A stretch of 64,000 nucleotides of DNA from Bordetella genomosp. 1 (GCF_002261335.1 NZ_NEVL01000007.1:62001-126000), one strand, 5' to 3'; positions 20,865 through 29,693 are shown, counted from the stretch's first letter. Made by a program: numbers and translations. The notes: a model not told the origin generated them from the letters alone.

Positions 20865-20899
20865 CCGCGAAGCTTACCATCCGAGGCCCGTCCCCTATT

Positions 20900-21805
20900 T
20901 CAAGCCCCTGTTGCCGTAGCGGTCTGGCCGAAGAAGGCCAGCGCCTCCTCCTGCACCTGCGCGGCGGCCTCCTCGGGCAGGTAATGCGCGGCCGGCAGGG
21001 CCTGCCCGCTGACCTCGCGGCAGACGGCCCGCCACAGGTCGAGCACGGGGAAATTGCGGCCCACGGCGCCGCGCTCGCCCCACAGCACCCGCACCGGCAT
21101 GGCGAGCCGCTCGCCCGCCGCGCGGCCGGCGCGGTCGTGCTCCAGGTCGATGGTGGCCGAGGCCCGGTAGTCTTCGCAGATGCCGGTGGCCCAGCCCGGC
21201 AGCGCCGCGCAGCGCTGGTAGTCGGCCAGCGCCTCGGGCGTGAAGTGCGCCAGGCCGCCCGGCCGCCCGCCCATGATGGTGCGCACATAGAGGGCGGGGT
21301 CGTGCTCGATCATGGCCTCCGGGCCCGGCGCCGGCTGGATCAGCCAGAACCAGTGATAGTAGGCCTGCGCGAAGGCGCGGGTGGTGCCCTCATACATGTC
21401 GAGCGTGGGCGCGATGTCGAGCAGCATCATGGACCGCACCGCGTCGGGCTGGTCCAGCCCCAGGCGATGGGCCACGCGCGCGCCGCGGTCGTGCGCCAGC
21501 ACGGCGTAGCGCGGCAGGCCGAGCGCCTGCATCAGCGCATGCATGTCGGCCGCCATCACGCGCTTGGAATGGGCCGCGTGGTCGGGCGCGGCCGGCGGCT
21601 TGGCGCTGTCGCCGTAGCCGCGCAGGTCGGCCGCCACGCAGGTGTAGTGGCGGGTCAGCGCGGGCCACAGCCGCTGCCAGATCAGGTGATTCTGCGGGTG
21701 GCCGTGCAGCAGCAGCAATGCCGGGCCACTGCCCGCCACGCGCGCGGCCAGGGTGATGCCGTTGACCTCGTAATGGCGCAGCGGCGCCTGCAGCAATTCG
21801 CTCAT
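20900..21805 (-). CDS. Alpha/beta hydrolase, fluoroacetate dehalogenase-like
   Basis: 301 residues. It keeps the residues known from fluoroacetate dehalogenase: nucleophile Asp106 in AHDRGAR with Arg107 and Arg110, Asp130, halide-binding His151-Trp152 in YYHWFWLIQP, a Tyr at 213 and a general-base His at 274. Oxyanion motif is LLLHGHPQNH. Spacing agrees with the characterised Rhodopseudomonas enzyme (D110, R111, R114, D134, H155, W156, Y219, H280) apart from small length shifts. The nucleophile is Asp, not Ser, so it is a dehalogenase or epoxide-hydrolase type, not an esterase. It overlaps leuD by four bases. The true substrate may be another 2-haloacid or an unrelated ester-like compound. 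Confidence 0.87.
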   Translation of the reverse strand: MSELLQAPLRHYEVNGITLAARVAGSGPALLLLHGHPQNHLIWQRLWPALTRHYTCVAADLRGYGDSAKPPAAPDHAAHSKRVMAADMHALMQALGLPRYAVLAHDRGARVAHRLGLDQPDAVRSMMLLDIAPTLDMYEGTTRAFAQAYYHWFWLIQPAPGPEAMIEHDPALYVRTIMGGRPGGLAHFTPEALADYQRCAALPGWATGICEDYRASATIDLEHDRAGRAAGERLAMPVRVLWGERGAVGRNFPVLDLWRAVCREVSGQALPAAHYLPEEAAAQVQEEALAFFGQTATATGA

Positions 21806-22470
21806 GCGACTCCTTCGGATCTCTGGTCGAGCCGTGCGCGCACCCGCGCCGCGGCGTCCTGCAGCCAGGGATGGCGCTGCCGGTGCGCGGCCTCGAAGCG
21901 CGCGATCTCGGGCAGCTGGCGCAGCGTGGCCGCCACCATGTCCAGCCCCTCGGCCACCATGCCGCGATGGCGTGGCGACAGGGAAAAATCGTAACGCACG
22001 CCGTCGGCCGCGCGCACCTGGCCGGCCAGCACGTCGATCTCGAGCGCGCACGATTGCGGCTGCGACACCTGGTCGAGCAGCGCCTGCACCTGCGCGTCGG
22101 GCAGGCGGATCAGCAGCAGGCCGTTGTTCATCGCGTTGGCGTAGAAGATCTCGCCGAAGCTCGGCGCGATGATGGCGCGCACGCCGAACTGCTGCAGGCC
22201 CCACACCGCGTGCTCGCGGCTCGAGCCGCAGCCGAAGTTGGGCCCCGCCACCAGGAACGCCGGGCGGCGGTAGGGCTCGCGGTTCAGCACGAACCCCGGG
22301 CGCGGCGCGCCCGCCGGGTCGAAGCGCAGGTCGTAGAGCAGGCCGCGGTCCAGGCCCGCCTTGTCGATGATGCGCAGGAACTGCTTGGGCATGATCTGGT
22401 CGGTGTCCAGATTGGAATACGGCAGCGGCGCGGCCACGCCCTGCAGCAGGGTGTTGGGATGGGTGTTCAT
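21802..22470 (-). CDS. leuD: Aconitase-superfamily small subunit, LeuD-like (isopropylmalate dehydratase type)
   Basis: 222 residues. Shows the swivel-domain motifs PYSNLDTDQIMPKQFLR, NFGCGSSREHAVWGL and GVRAIIAPSFGEIFYANAMNNGLL. With LeuC it forms a hydro-lyase that isomerises or hydrates a small dicarboxylate. The ATG overlaps leuC's stop by one base and the stop overlaps the hydrolase start (ATGA). There is no leuB or leuA beside it, and it sits with a Bug receptor and a LysR regulator. So it may be a paralogue for catabolism of a carboxylate (citraconate, maleate or similar) rather than the leucine-pathway copy. Confidence 0.88.
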   Translation of the reverse strand: MNTHPNTLLQGVAAPLPYSNLDTDQIMPKQFLRIIDKAGLDRGLLYDLRFDPAGAPRPGFVLNREPYRRPAFLVAGPNFGCGSSREHAVWGLQQFGVRAIIAPSFGEIFYANAMNNGLLLIRLPDAQVQALLDQVSQPQSCALEIDVLAGQVRAADGVRYDFSLSPRHRGMVAEGLDMVAATLRQLPEIARFEAAHRQRHPWLQDAAARVRARLDQRSEGVA

Positions 22471-23900
22471 CAACGGACTCCCAGTTGCGCATCGAGCGTG
22501 CGCACATCGGTGATGCGGCCGGTCAGGGCCGCCGCGGCGGCCATGGCCGGGCTCATCAGGTGGGTCAGCCCGGCGCGTCCCTGGCGGCCCTCGAAGTTGC
22601 GATTGGTGGTGGAGGCGCAGCGCTCGCCCGGCGCCAGCATGTCGTCGTTCATGGCCAGGCACATCGAACAGCCCGGCTGGCGCCATTCGAAGCCGGCCTC
22701 GATCAGGATGCGGTCGAGCCCCTCCGCCCGGGCCTGGTCGCGCACCGCGCCCGAGCCGGGCACCACCATGGCGCGCACGCCGGCGGCCACGTGGCGGCCG
22801 CGCACCACCTGCGCCACGCTGCGCAGGTCTTCGATGCGGGCGTTGGTGCACGAGCCGATGAAGACGCGGTCGATCGGCACGCCGGCGATCGGCTGGCCCG
22901 CCTGCAGCCCCACGTAGTCGAGCGCCTTGCGCGCGGCCAGGGCCTGCAGCGCGTCGCCCGCGCTGTCGGGGTCGGGCACCCGCGCGTCGATGGCGAGCGC
23001 CTGGTCGGGGCTGGTGCCCCAGGTCACGTAGGGCGCGATGGCGCCGGCATCGACCGCCAGCTCGCGCTCGAACACCGCGTCGGCGTCGCTGCGCAGGCCG
23101 GCCCAGGCCTGGCGCGCCGCGGCCAGCTCGCCGGCGCTCAGGTGCAGCGCACGCGCGCTCACATAGGCATCGGTGGTGGCGTCGGGCGCGATCAGCGCGG
23201 CGCGCGCGCCCGCCTCCACCATCATGTTGCACACGGTCATGCGGGCCTCGGCCGACAGCGCGTCGATGGCGCTGCCGCACAGCTCGACGGCGAAGCCGAC
23301 CGCGCCCTGCGCGCCGATGCGATGCACGAGGTGGATCACCAGGTCCTTGGCGCTCACGCCGGGGCCGAGCGCGCCCTCCACGCGCACCCGCATGTTGCGC
23401 GCCACGCGGTAGACCAGGGTCTGGGTGGCGAGGATGTGCTCGACCTCGGAGGTGCCGATGCCGAAGCCGAGCGCGCCCAGCGCGCCGTAGGTGGTGGTGT
23501 GGCTGTCGCCGCACAGCACCACCATGCCGGGCAGGATCATGCCGTGCTCGGGCGCGATCACGTGTTCGATGCCCTGCAGCGGATCGGTGGTGTCGAACAG
23601 CGCGATGCCCTGGGTGTCGCAGTTGCGCTTGAGATTGCGCGCCTGCAGGGCCGCGTCGTCCTGCACGATGACGCGCTCGCGGCTGGGCACGGGATGGGTC
23701 GGGATCACGTGATCGACCACCGCCATCTGCTGGCGCGGCCGCAGCACGTCGCGACCGCGCGCGGCCAGGCCCGAGAAGGCCTGCGGGCTGGTGTATTCGT
23801 TCATGATGTGCAGGTCGACGTAGAGCAGCACGTGCTCGTCGTCGAGCCGGGCCACCTCGTGCGAGGCCACCAGTTTGTCGTAGAGGGTCGTGCCAGCCAT
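22470..23900 (-). CDS. leuC: Aconitase-superfamily large subunit, LeuC-like (isopropylmalate dehydratase type)
   Basis: 476 residues, the normal length of LeuC. The 4Fe-4S ligands are the Cys in FIGSCTNARIEDLR and two in GCSMCLAMNDD. Other motifs are VVLCGDSHTTTYGALGALGFGIGTSEVEHILATQTL and NRNFEGRQGRAG. It catalyses dehydration/hydration together with the LeuD-like subunit. The operon starts with a Bug receptor 77 bp upstream and is divergent from a LysR regulator, which argues for an inducible catabolic function. Finding another leuCDB locus elsewhere in the genome would support that reading. Confidence 0.9.
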   Translation of the reverse strand: MAGTTLYDKLVASHEVARLDDEHVLLYVDLHIMNEYTSPQAFSGLAARGRDVLRPRQQMAVVDHVIPTHPVPSRERVIVQDDAALQARNLKRNCDTQGIALFDTTDPLQGIEHVIAPEHGMILPGMVVLCGDSHTTTYGALGALGFGIGTSEVEHILATQTLVYRVARNMRVRVEGALGPGVSAKDLVIHLVHRIGAQGAVGFAVELCGSAIDALSAEARMTVCNMMVEAGARAALIAPDATTDAYVSARALHLSAGELAAARQAWAGLRSDADAVFERELAVDAGAIAPYVTWGTSPDQALAIDARVPDPDSAGDALQALAARKALDYVGLQAGQPIAGVPIDRVFIGSCTNARIEDLRSVAQVVRGRHVAAGVRAMVVPGSGAVRDQARAEGLDRILIEAGFEWRQPGCSMCLAMNDDMLAPGERCASTTNRNFEGRQGRAGLTHLMSPAMAAAAALTGRITDVRTLDAQLGVR

Positions 23901-23977
23901 GGCGTGGTTTCCTTGCTTGCTGCCGGGAGATTGCATGAAACGCGCGGCGCGGGCCCGGGCCCGCGTCGCGTCGAAAC

Positions 23978-25006
23978 TCAGTTGGCGGTGATGCCGGCCT
24001 GCTTCACGATGCCGGCCCAGCGCGTGATTTCGTCGCGCACCAGTTTGTCGCTGTCGGCCGGGGTCGAGACCAGCGGGTCGAAGCCCTCGCGCGCCATGCG
24101 TTGCGCCAGCGCCGGCTGCGCCAGCGCGCGGCCCAGCGTGTCGTTCAGGCGCCGCACCACGGCGTCGGGCGTGCCGGCCGGCGCGCTCACCACGAACCAG
24201 GTCGTGAACGCGTAGTCGGGCAGCCCGGCCTCGGCGATGGTGGGCACGTCGGGCAGCAGCGGCGAACGCTGGGTGCCGGTCACGCCGAGCGCGCGCAGCT
24301 TGCCCGCCTCCACCTGCGGCCGCGCCGCCGACAACACCGGGAAACTCATCTGCACCTGGCCGCTGATGGTGTCCACCATGGCCGGGCCGCCGCCCTTGTA
24401 GGGCACGTGCAGGATCTGCGTGCCCGAGACCGACTTGAACAGCTCGGCGGCCATGTGGAAGGTGCTGCCGGTGCCGGCCGAGCCGAAGCTCAGGGTGTTG
24501 GGCGGCTGGCTGCGCAGCAGCGCGAGCAGGGCCTTCAGGTCCTGCGCGGGCAGGTCGCGCGTGACCGTCAGCACGTGCTGCGAGGTGCCCACCGTGCCGA
24601 CGCTGCGCAGGTCTTTCTGCGTGTCGAAGGGCATGTCGGCGAACAGCGCCGGATTGATCGCCAGCGACATGGTGTTGATCGCCAGCGTGTAGCCGTCGGG
24701 CTTGGCGCGCGCCACCGCCGCCATGCCGATGTTGCCCGAGGCGCCGGCGCGGTTCTCGACCACCACGCTCTGGCCCAGCTCGCGCGCCCAGGCATCCGAC
24801 ACTAGGCGTGCGGCGATGTCCACGCTGCCCCCGGGCGCGAACGGCGCGACGAGCGTCACGGCGCGGGTCGGGAAGGCCTCCTCGGCGTGCGCGGCGCCGG
24901 CCGGCATCACGGCGATCGCGGCCGCCAGCGTGGCGAGCGCCGCGAGGCGTTGCACGGGGCCGCGCGCGCCGCGACAGGTGCGGCGGCGATTCCAGGCTTG
25001 CTTCAT
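23978..25006 (-). CDS. Bug/TctC-family periplasmic solute-binding protein
   Basis: 342 residues. A long basic N terminus precedes a signal peptide that ends near GAAHAEEAF. Bug signatures are FPTRAVTLVAPFAPGGSVDIAARL, VVENRAGASGNIGMAAVARAKPDGYTL and HVPYKGGGPAMVDTISGQVQ. It is the first gene of the minus-strand operon with the LeuC/LeuD paralogues and the dehalogenase-like hydrolase. It therefore probably captures the carboxylate that these enzymes process. No membrane transporter subunits lie nearby. Confidence 0.92.
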   Translation of the reverse strand: MKQAWNRRRTCRGARGPVQRLAALATLAAAIAVMPAGAAHAEEAFPTRAVTLVAPFAPGGSVDIAARLVSDAWARELGQSVVVENRAGASGNIGMAAVARAKPDGYTLAINTMSLAINPALFADMPFDTQKDLRSVGTVGTSQHVLTVTRDLPAQDLKALLALLRSQPPNTLSFGSAGTGSTFHMAAELFKSVSGTQILHVPYKGGGPAMVDTISGQVQMSFPVLSAARPQVEAGKLRALGVTGTQRSPLLPDVPTIAEAGLPDYAFTTWFVVSAPAGTPDAVVRRLNDTLGRALAQPALAQRMAREGFDPLVSTPADSDKLVRDEITRWAGIVKQAGITAN

Positions 25007-25119
25007 CGTTTGTCTCCGAAAGTGCCGACCTGCTGGCGGGATGCCGCGGCCGGTCTGGGTGTAAAAGCAGTGTATAGGCCCGGTCAGAACTTATAATTAA
25101 CGCTGGCAAAAACCTTTCT

Positions 25120-25132
25120 TAAATTCAATTTA
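25120..25132. promoter_or_regulatory. LysR-type T-N11-A palindrome
   Basis: TAAATTCAATTTA is a perfect 13-bp palindrome of the T-N11-A form bound by LysR regulators. It lies 9 bp before the lysR start, in an unusually AT-rich intergenic stretch that also contains a perfect TATAAT (25092-25097). It is a good candidate for autoregulation and control of the divergent Bug-leuCD operon. Confidence 0.65.
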
Positions 25133-25141
25133 TCAATCGCC

Positions 25142-26065
25142 ATGGACGGGCTGTCCGACCTCGCCTTCTTTTCTTTGCTGGTGCGCCACGGCAACCTCTC
25201 GGCGGCGGCGCGCGAGCTCGGCCTCACGCCGCCCGCCGTGAGCACGCGCCTGGCCAACCTGGAACGCCGGCTCGGCGTGCGCCTGCTCAACCGCACCACG
25301 CGCCGCATCAGCGTCACGGCCGAGGGCGAGCTCTACCTGGCCGACGGCGCGCGCATCCTGGCCGACCTGGACGCGCTCGAGCGCCGCGTCACCAACACGC
25401 GCGAGCGCCCGCAGGGGCTGCTGCGCGTGAACGCCACCTTCGGCTTCGGCCGCACCCACCTCGTGCCGGCGATCTCGGATTTCGCGCGCCACTACCCCGA
25501 CGTGGAAGTGCAGCTGCACCTGTCCGACCGGCCGGTGAACCTGCTCGACGAGGGCTACGACGTGGCGATCCGCTTCGGCACGCTGCCCGACGCGCGTCTG
25601 GTGGCGCGCCTGCTCGCATCGAACCGGCGGCTACTGTGCGCCGCGCCGCAATACCTGCAGGCGCACGGCGAGCCGCGCACGCCCGCCGACCTGGCGCGGC
25701 ACCGCTGCATCGTGATCCGGGAAGACGAGCTGGCGTACGGCACCTGGCACCTGCAGGCCGGCCAGCGCCACGAGACCGTGAAGGTGCGCGGCGCCCTCTC
25801 GTCCAACGACGGCGAAAGCGCGCTGGCCTGGGCGCTGGCGGGCCACGGCGTGGTCATGCGCTCGGAGTGGGAGGTGATGCCGCATCTGCGCGCGGGGCGC
25901 CTGCGCGAGGTGCTGGCGGGCTGGCACACGCCCCCGGCCGACATCCACGCGCTCTACCCCGAGCGCCTGCACCTGCCGGCCAAGACCCGCGCCTGGGTCG
26001 ACTTCCTGGCCGAGCGCTACGCCGCGCGCGTCAGGCCGCCGGGCAGCAGCGACGAAGTCTGGTGA
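25142..26065 (+). CDS. LysR-family transcriptional regulator
   Basis: 307 residues. The N-terminal helix-turn-helix is clear: LAFFSLLVRHGNLSAAARELGLTPPAVSTRLANLERRLGVRLLNRTTR. The C-terminal periplasmic-binding-protein-like domain begins about residue 90 (GLLRVNATFGFGRTHLVPAI) and includes DVAIRFGTLPDARLVARLL, as in the CrgA/DmlR-like branch. It is divergent from the Bug-leuCD-hydrolase operon, which it probably controls in response to the transported acid or a product. Confidence 0.93.
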   Translation: MDGLSDLAFFSLLVRHGNLSAAARELGLTPPAVSTRLANLERRLGVRLLNRTTRRISVTAEGELYLADGARILADLDALERRVTNTRERPQGLLRVNATFGFGRTHLVPAISDFARHYPDVEVQLHLSDRPVNLLDEGYDVAIRFGTLPDARLVARLLASNRRLLCAAPQYLQAHGEPRTPADLARHRCIVIREDELAYGTWHLQAGQRHETVKVRGALSSNDGESALAWALAGHGVVMRSEWEVMPHLRAGRLREVLAGWHTPPADIHALYPERLHLPAKTRAWVDFLAERYAARVRPPGSSDEVW

Positions 26066-26081
26066 GGGGCGCCGCTGGGCC

Positions 26082-26744
26082 TCAGGCGTCGCGCGTGACG
26101 AGCCGCAGCACCAGGTCGCGCGCGGACGCCAGATGGGCCTCGGTCATGGCGCGCGCGTGGGCGCCGTCGCGGGCGCGGCAGGCGCGCAGGATCGCGTCGT
26201 GCTCGATCTGGAAGGCCGGCGTGTCGGCCAGCACGCGCCGCTGCAGACGCTCGTAGCGTTCGATCTGGATGCGCAGGTCGCGGATCGCCTGCAACTGGCG
26301 CGCGTTGCCGCAGGCGCCGTAGAGGATTTCGTGGAACTCGAGATTGAGCGCGTGCTGGCGCGCCGGCGTCGCGGCCTCGCCCAGCTGTCGATGCACGCGC
26401 TCGGCCCGCGCCAGGGTCAGGTCGTCGATCTGCTGCGCGGCGCGCGTGATCGCATCGCCCTCGAGCAGCATGCGCAGCGCGTAGATCTCGCGCACGTCCT
26501 GCGCCGACAGCGTGCGCACCACGGCGCCGCGATGGCGCTGGGTCTGGACCAGCCCCTCGCGCTCCAGGCGCTGGATCGCCTCGCGCAGCGGCACGCGGCT
26601 CACGGCATAGCGCTCGGCCAGCTCGCGCTCCACCAGGCGGGCGCCGTCGGGCAGCTCGCCGCGGGCAATCAGGTCGCGCAGCGCATCGGCGAGCGCGTCG
26701 GCCGCGGCGCCGGCGCGCGGGGCGATGTCGGGCACGTTCTTCAT
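26082..26744 (-). CDS. GntR-family transcriptional regulator (FCD domain)
   Basis: 220 residues. The N-terminal winged helix has the GntR signature LRDLIARGELPDGARLVERELAERYAVSRVPLREAIQRLEREGLV. The C-terminal domain is all-helical FCD type, with the usual Asp/His metal or ligand positions (EFHEILYGACGN and IEHDAILRACRARD). It is divergent from an osmC-type gene. An 18-bp palindrome lies only four bases before its ATG, which strongly suggests autoregulation. There is no ribosome binding site in front of the ATG, so the mRNA may be leaderless or start further upstream. Confidence 0.92.
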   Translation of the reverse strand: MKNVPDIAPRAGAAADALADALRDLIARGELPDGARLVERELAERYAVSRVPLREAIQRLEREGLVQTQRHRGAVVRTLSAQDVREIYALRMLLEGDAITRAAQQIDDLTLARAERVHRQLGEAATPARQHALNLEFHEILYGACGNARQLQAIRDLRIQIERYERLQRRVLADTPAFQIEHDAILRACRARDGAHARAMTEAHLASARDLVLRLVTRDA

Positions 26745-26748
26745 CTGG

Positions 26749-26766
26749 CAAATGGTATACCATTTG
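26749..26766. promoter_or_regulatory. 18-bp perfect palindrome, GntR operator
   Basis: CAAATGGTATACCATTTG is a perfect palindrome containing the TGGTATACCA core typical of FadR-subfamily GntR sites. It touches the gntR start on one side; on the other an imperfect second dyad follows, TGGCGTACGATATGCCA at 26765-26781. Binding here would block both divergent genes. Confidence 0.8.
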
Positions 26767-26822
26767 GCGTACGATATGCCATTCCCCTCGCAGACGCGCC
26801 CTCCGGCGCGCAAAGGCACCCC

Positions 26823-27296
26823 ATGGCACACGGCGAACATCACTACCGGGTCACGGTCACCTGGACCGGCAACACCGGCAGCGGCACCTCGGGCTATCGC
26901 GATTACCGCCGCGACCACGTCGTGAGCGCGGCCGGCCGGCCCGCCATCGCCGGCTCGTCGGATCCCGCCTTCCGCGGCGACGCGTCGCGCTGGAATCCCG
27001 AAGACCTGCTGCTCGCGTCGGCCAGCGCCTGCCATCAACTCTGGTATCTGCACCTGTGCGCCGATGCCGGCATCGCGGTGCTGGCCTACGAAGACAGCGC
27101 CGAGGCCACGATGGTCGACGGCGAGGGTGGCCACTTCACCCGCATCGTGCTGCGCCCGCGCGTGACGGTGCGCGCCGGCGACGACCTCGCGCTGGCCGAG
27201 CGCCTGCACCACGCGGCGCACGCGCAATGCTTCGTGGCCAACTCGCTGAAGACCCCGATCGACTGCGTGCCGGTGATCGTCCCGGCCGCGGCCTGA
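26823..27296 (+). CDS. OsmC/Ohr-family protein
   Basis: 157 residues. Contains the two redox cysteines expected of the family: one in LLASASACHQLWYLHLC and one in HHAAHAQCFVANSLKTPI, and a Glu in WNPEDLLLAS. OsmC/Ohr enzymes reduce organic hydroperoxides with lipoyl or thiol partners; this one begins AHGEHHYRVTVTWTGNTGSGT, as in the YhfA/OsmC-like side branch. It shares its promoter region with a divergent GntR regulator. A terminator common with metK follows. Confidence 0.9.
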   Translation: MAHGEHHYRVTVTWTGNTGSGTSGYRDYRRDHVVSAAGRPAIAGSSDPAFRGDASRWNPEDLLLASASACHQLWYLHLCADAGIAVLAYEDSAEATMVDGEGGHFTRIVLRPRVTVRAGDDLALAERLHHAAHAQCFVANSLKTPIDCVPVIVPAAA

Positions 27297-27315
27297 GCCA
27301 CTCCCGCCCCAACGA

Positions 27316-27339
27316 ACAAGGCCCCCGCAGGGGCCTTGT
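27316..27339. terminator. Bidirectional terminator between osmC-like gene and metK
   Basis: A perfect 10-bp stem ACAAGGCCCC / GGGGCCTTGT with a 4-base loop, placed between the two convergent genes. T-containing sequence follows on the plus strand (CGTGGTT). Confidence 0.85.
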
Positions 27340-27363
27340 CGTGGTTCAGTGCCGGTCCGAAAC

Positions 27364-28527
27364 TCAGACGGCCTTCTTCAGTTCCTGGACCTTGTCCGTG
27401 GCTTCCCACGAGAACTCGGGTTCCGAGCGGCCGAAGTGGCCGTAGGCGGCGGTCTTGCTGTAGATCGGGCGCAGCAGGTCCAGCATGTTGACGATGCCCT
27501 TCGGACGCAGGTCGAAGTGCTCGCGCACCAGCTTGGCGATCTGGTCGTCGGGGATGACGCCGGTGCCTTCGGTGTAGACGGTGATGTTGATCGGCTCGGC
27601 CACGCCGATGGCGTAGCTGACCTGCACCTGGCACTGGCGCGCCAGGCCGGCGGCCACGATGTTCTTGGCCACGTAGCGGGCGGCGTAGGCGGCCGAGCGG
27701 TCGACCTTCGACGGATCCTTGCCCGAGAACGCGCCGCCGCCGTGCGGGCATGCGCCGCCGTAGGTGTCGACGATGATCTTGCGGCCGGTCAGGCCGCAAT
27801 CGCCTTGCGGGCCGCCGATGACGAAACGGCCGGTCGGGTTGACCAGGAACTTGGTCTTCGGGGTGATCAGGCCTTCGGGGAACGACGGCTTGATGATGTC
27901 TTCGATCACGGCCTCGCGGATGGTCTCCTGCGAGACTTCCGGCGCGTGCTGGGTCGAGAGCACCACGGTGTCGACCTCGACCGGGCGGCCGTCGACGTAG
28001 CGGAACGTGACCTGCGACTTGGCGTCGGGACGCAGCCAGCCCAGGCGGCCGTCCTTGCGCAGCTCGCTCTGGCGCTGCACCAGGCGGTGCGCGTACCAGA
28101 TCGGCGCGGGCATCAGGTCGGGGGTTTCGTCGCAGGCGTAGCCGAACATCAAGCCCTGGTCGCCGGCGCCCTGGTTCAGGTAGTCCTCGGAGCTGCGGTC
28201 CACGCCCTGGGCGATGTCGGGCGATTGCTTGTCATAGGCGACCAGCACCGCGCAGCCCTTGTAGTCGATGCCGTAGTCGGTGTTGTCGTAGCCGATGCGG
28301 CGGATCGTGTCGCGCGCGACCTGGATGTAGTCGACGTTGGCGGTGGTGGTGATTTCACCCGCCAGCACGACCAGGCCGGTGTTGCACAGCGTTTCGGCTG
28401 CGACGCGCGCGTTGGGGTCTTGGGTGAAGATGGCATCCAGAATCGCGTCGGAGATCTGGTCGGCGACCTTGTCGGGGTGACCTTCGGAGACGGACTCGGA
28501 GGTGAAGAGGAAATCGTTGTTGGCCAC
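27364..28527 (-). CDS. metK: S-adenosylmethionine synthetase
   Basis: 387-residue enzyme that makes SAM from methionine and ATP. Motifs include [21 protein letters not shown], the hexapeptide region [12 protein letters not shown], and the P-loop-like [17 protein letters not shown] use the GTG at 28527 (VANNDFLF) because AAGGA lies seven bases before it; an upstream TTG would add only five residues. It stands alone on the minus strand with a leader of up to 290 bp. Together with metF, ahcY and mtnN it completes most of the methyl cycle in this window. Confidence 0.96.
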   Translation of the reverse strand: MANNDFLFTSESVSEGHPDKVADQISDAILDAIFTQDPNARVAAETLCNTGLVVLAGEITTTANVDYIQVARDTIRRIGYDNTDYGIDYKGCAVLVAYDKQSPDIAQGVDRSSEDYLNQGAGDQGLMFGYACDETPDLMPAPIWYAHRLVQRQSELRKDGRLGWLRPDAKSQVTFRYVDGRPVEVDTVVLSTQHAPEVSQETIREAVIEDIIKPSFPEGLITPKTKFLVNPTGRFVIGGPQGDCGLTGRKIIVDTYGGACPHGGGAFSGKDPSKVDRSAAYAARYVAKNIVAAGLARQCQVQVSYAIGVAEPINITVYTEGTGVIPDDQIAKLVREHFDLRPKGIVNMLDLLRPIYSKTAAYGHFGRSEPEFSWEATDKVQELKKAV

Positions 28528-28823
28528 AGATGCGTCCTTCAAGCCGGCCGGAGCCGGTACACAGGTTGAACGAGGCGCGCTGCGCCCCGGATCGGGTTCC
28601 CTGTGGGGGAGTCATCTGGGCGCGACGCTTTAGCGGATTTGGCACGGCAGATACCGTGTCGTCGCCCCGCAAGTTGTCGGTTAACTCGGCGACCCGCCGA
28701 TTTTAGGCGAAAATGCAGGCCTTATGCGCATGTCCACGTCGTCGGCCCGGCCTTTTGGCGCCGCCTGACGCCAATGAGCGACGTCCGGAGCCCCCGGCGC
28801 GCTGCCCGTAGCCCGTATTCGCC
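28528..28823. other. Divergent control region between metK and lpxL
   Basis: The 296-bp gap contains no credible gene. On the metK side there is a short inverted repeat CACGG-N6-CCGTG at 28643-28658. I do not recognise a SAM, SAM/SAH or SAH riboswitch fold here, unlike the ahcY leader. Promoter boxes are not convincing on either strand. Confidence 0.3.
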
Positions 28824-29693
28824 ATGTTGATCGCCCTTTTCCGCTTCATCGCCGCCCTGCCGCTGCCGTTCCTCCATGCGGCCGGCCGGGTGCTGGGCCG
28901 CCTGGCCTATGCCTGGCCCGGCAAATACCGCGATCGCCTGCGCGCCAACGCGGCCCAGGCCGGCTACGACTCGCCCGCCTTCGCGCGCCGCGCCGCCGGC
29001 GAGATCGGCGCCATGATGTTCGAGATGCCCAAGGTCTGGTTCCGCAACGAGGCCAGCCTGGCGCGGGTCGTCTCCGACGACGACGAGGTGGTGCGCGAGG
29101 CGCGTGCCGAGGGCCGCGGCATCCTGTTCCTCACGCCCCACCTGGGCTGCTTCGAGATCACGGCACGCTACCTGGCGCGCCAGATGCCCATGACGGTGAT
29201 GTTCCGGCCGCCGCGCAAGGCGCTGCTGGCGCCGCTGCTCGAGACCGCGCGCAACAGCTCCGCCGTGAATGCCGTGCCCGCCACCATGCAGGGCGTGCGC
29301 GAATTCGTGCGGGCCCTGCGCCGCGGCGAATCGGTCGGCATGCTGCCCGACCAGGCGCCCGGCGTGGGCGATGGCGTGTGGGCACCCTTCTTCGGCCGGC
29401 CCGCCTTCACCATGACCCTGCCCGGCAAGCTCGCAAGCCAGACCGGCGTGGCCGTGATCCTGACGGCCGGCGAGCGGCTGCCGGGCGGCCGCGGCTGGCG
29501 CATCCATTACGTGCGCGTGCCCGAACCGCTGCCGGCCGAGCCGCAGGCCCAGGCCGCGCTCTTCAACCAGGCCATGGAAACGCTGATCCGGCGCTTCCCC
29601 CACCAATACCTGTGGGGCTACAACCGCTACAAGACGCCGCGCGGCGCGCCCCCGGCGCCCGCCCAGCCGGCCGCCGACGTGGCGCAACCGTGA
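28824..29693 (+). CDS. lpxL: Lipid A biosynthesis acyltransferase, LpxL/HtrB family (copy 1)
   Basis: 289 residues. An N-terminal membrane-anchor segment ([22 protein letters not shown]) precedes the acyltransferase domain. The catalytic H-X4-D/E motif is His106-Glu111 in LTPHLGCFE, and [14 protein letters not shown] and GMLPDQAPG are typical. It transfers a secondary acyl chain to lipid A on the inner membrane. It overlaps the second acyltransferase gene by one base. The Pro/Ala-rich tail is variable in this family. Confidence 0.93.
   Translation: MLIALFRFIAALPLPFLHAAGRVLGRLAYAWPGKYRDRLRANAAQAGYDSPAFARRAAGEIGAMMFEMPKVWFRNEASLARVVSDDDEVVREARAEGRGILFLTPHLGCFEITARYLARQMPMTVMFRPPRKALLAPLLETARNSSAVNAVPATMQGVREFVRALRRGESVGMLPDQAPGVGDGVWAPFFGRPAFTMTLPGKLASQTGVAVILTAGERLPGGRGWRIHYVRVPEPLPAEPQAQAALFNQAMETLIRRFPHQYLWGYNRYKTPRGAPPAPAQPAADVAQP

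Noticed and set aside
28528-28823. Riboswitch ahead of metK
   Set aside because: I could not find the conserved elements of SAM-I, SAM-II, SAM/SAH or SAH riboswitches. Only a short 5-bp inverted repeat is present.
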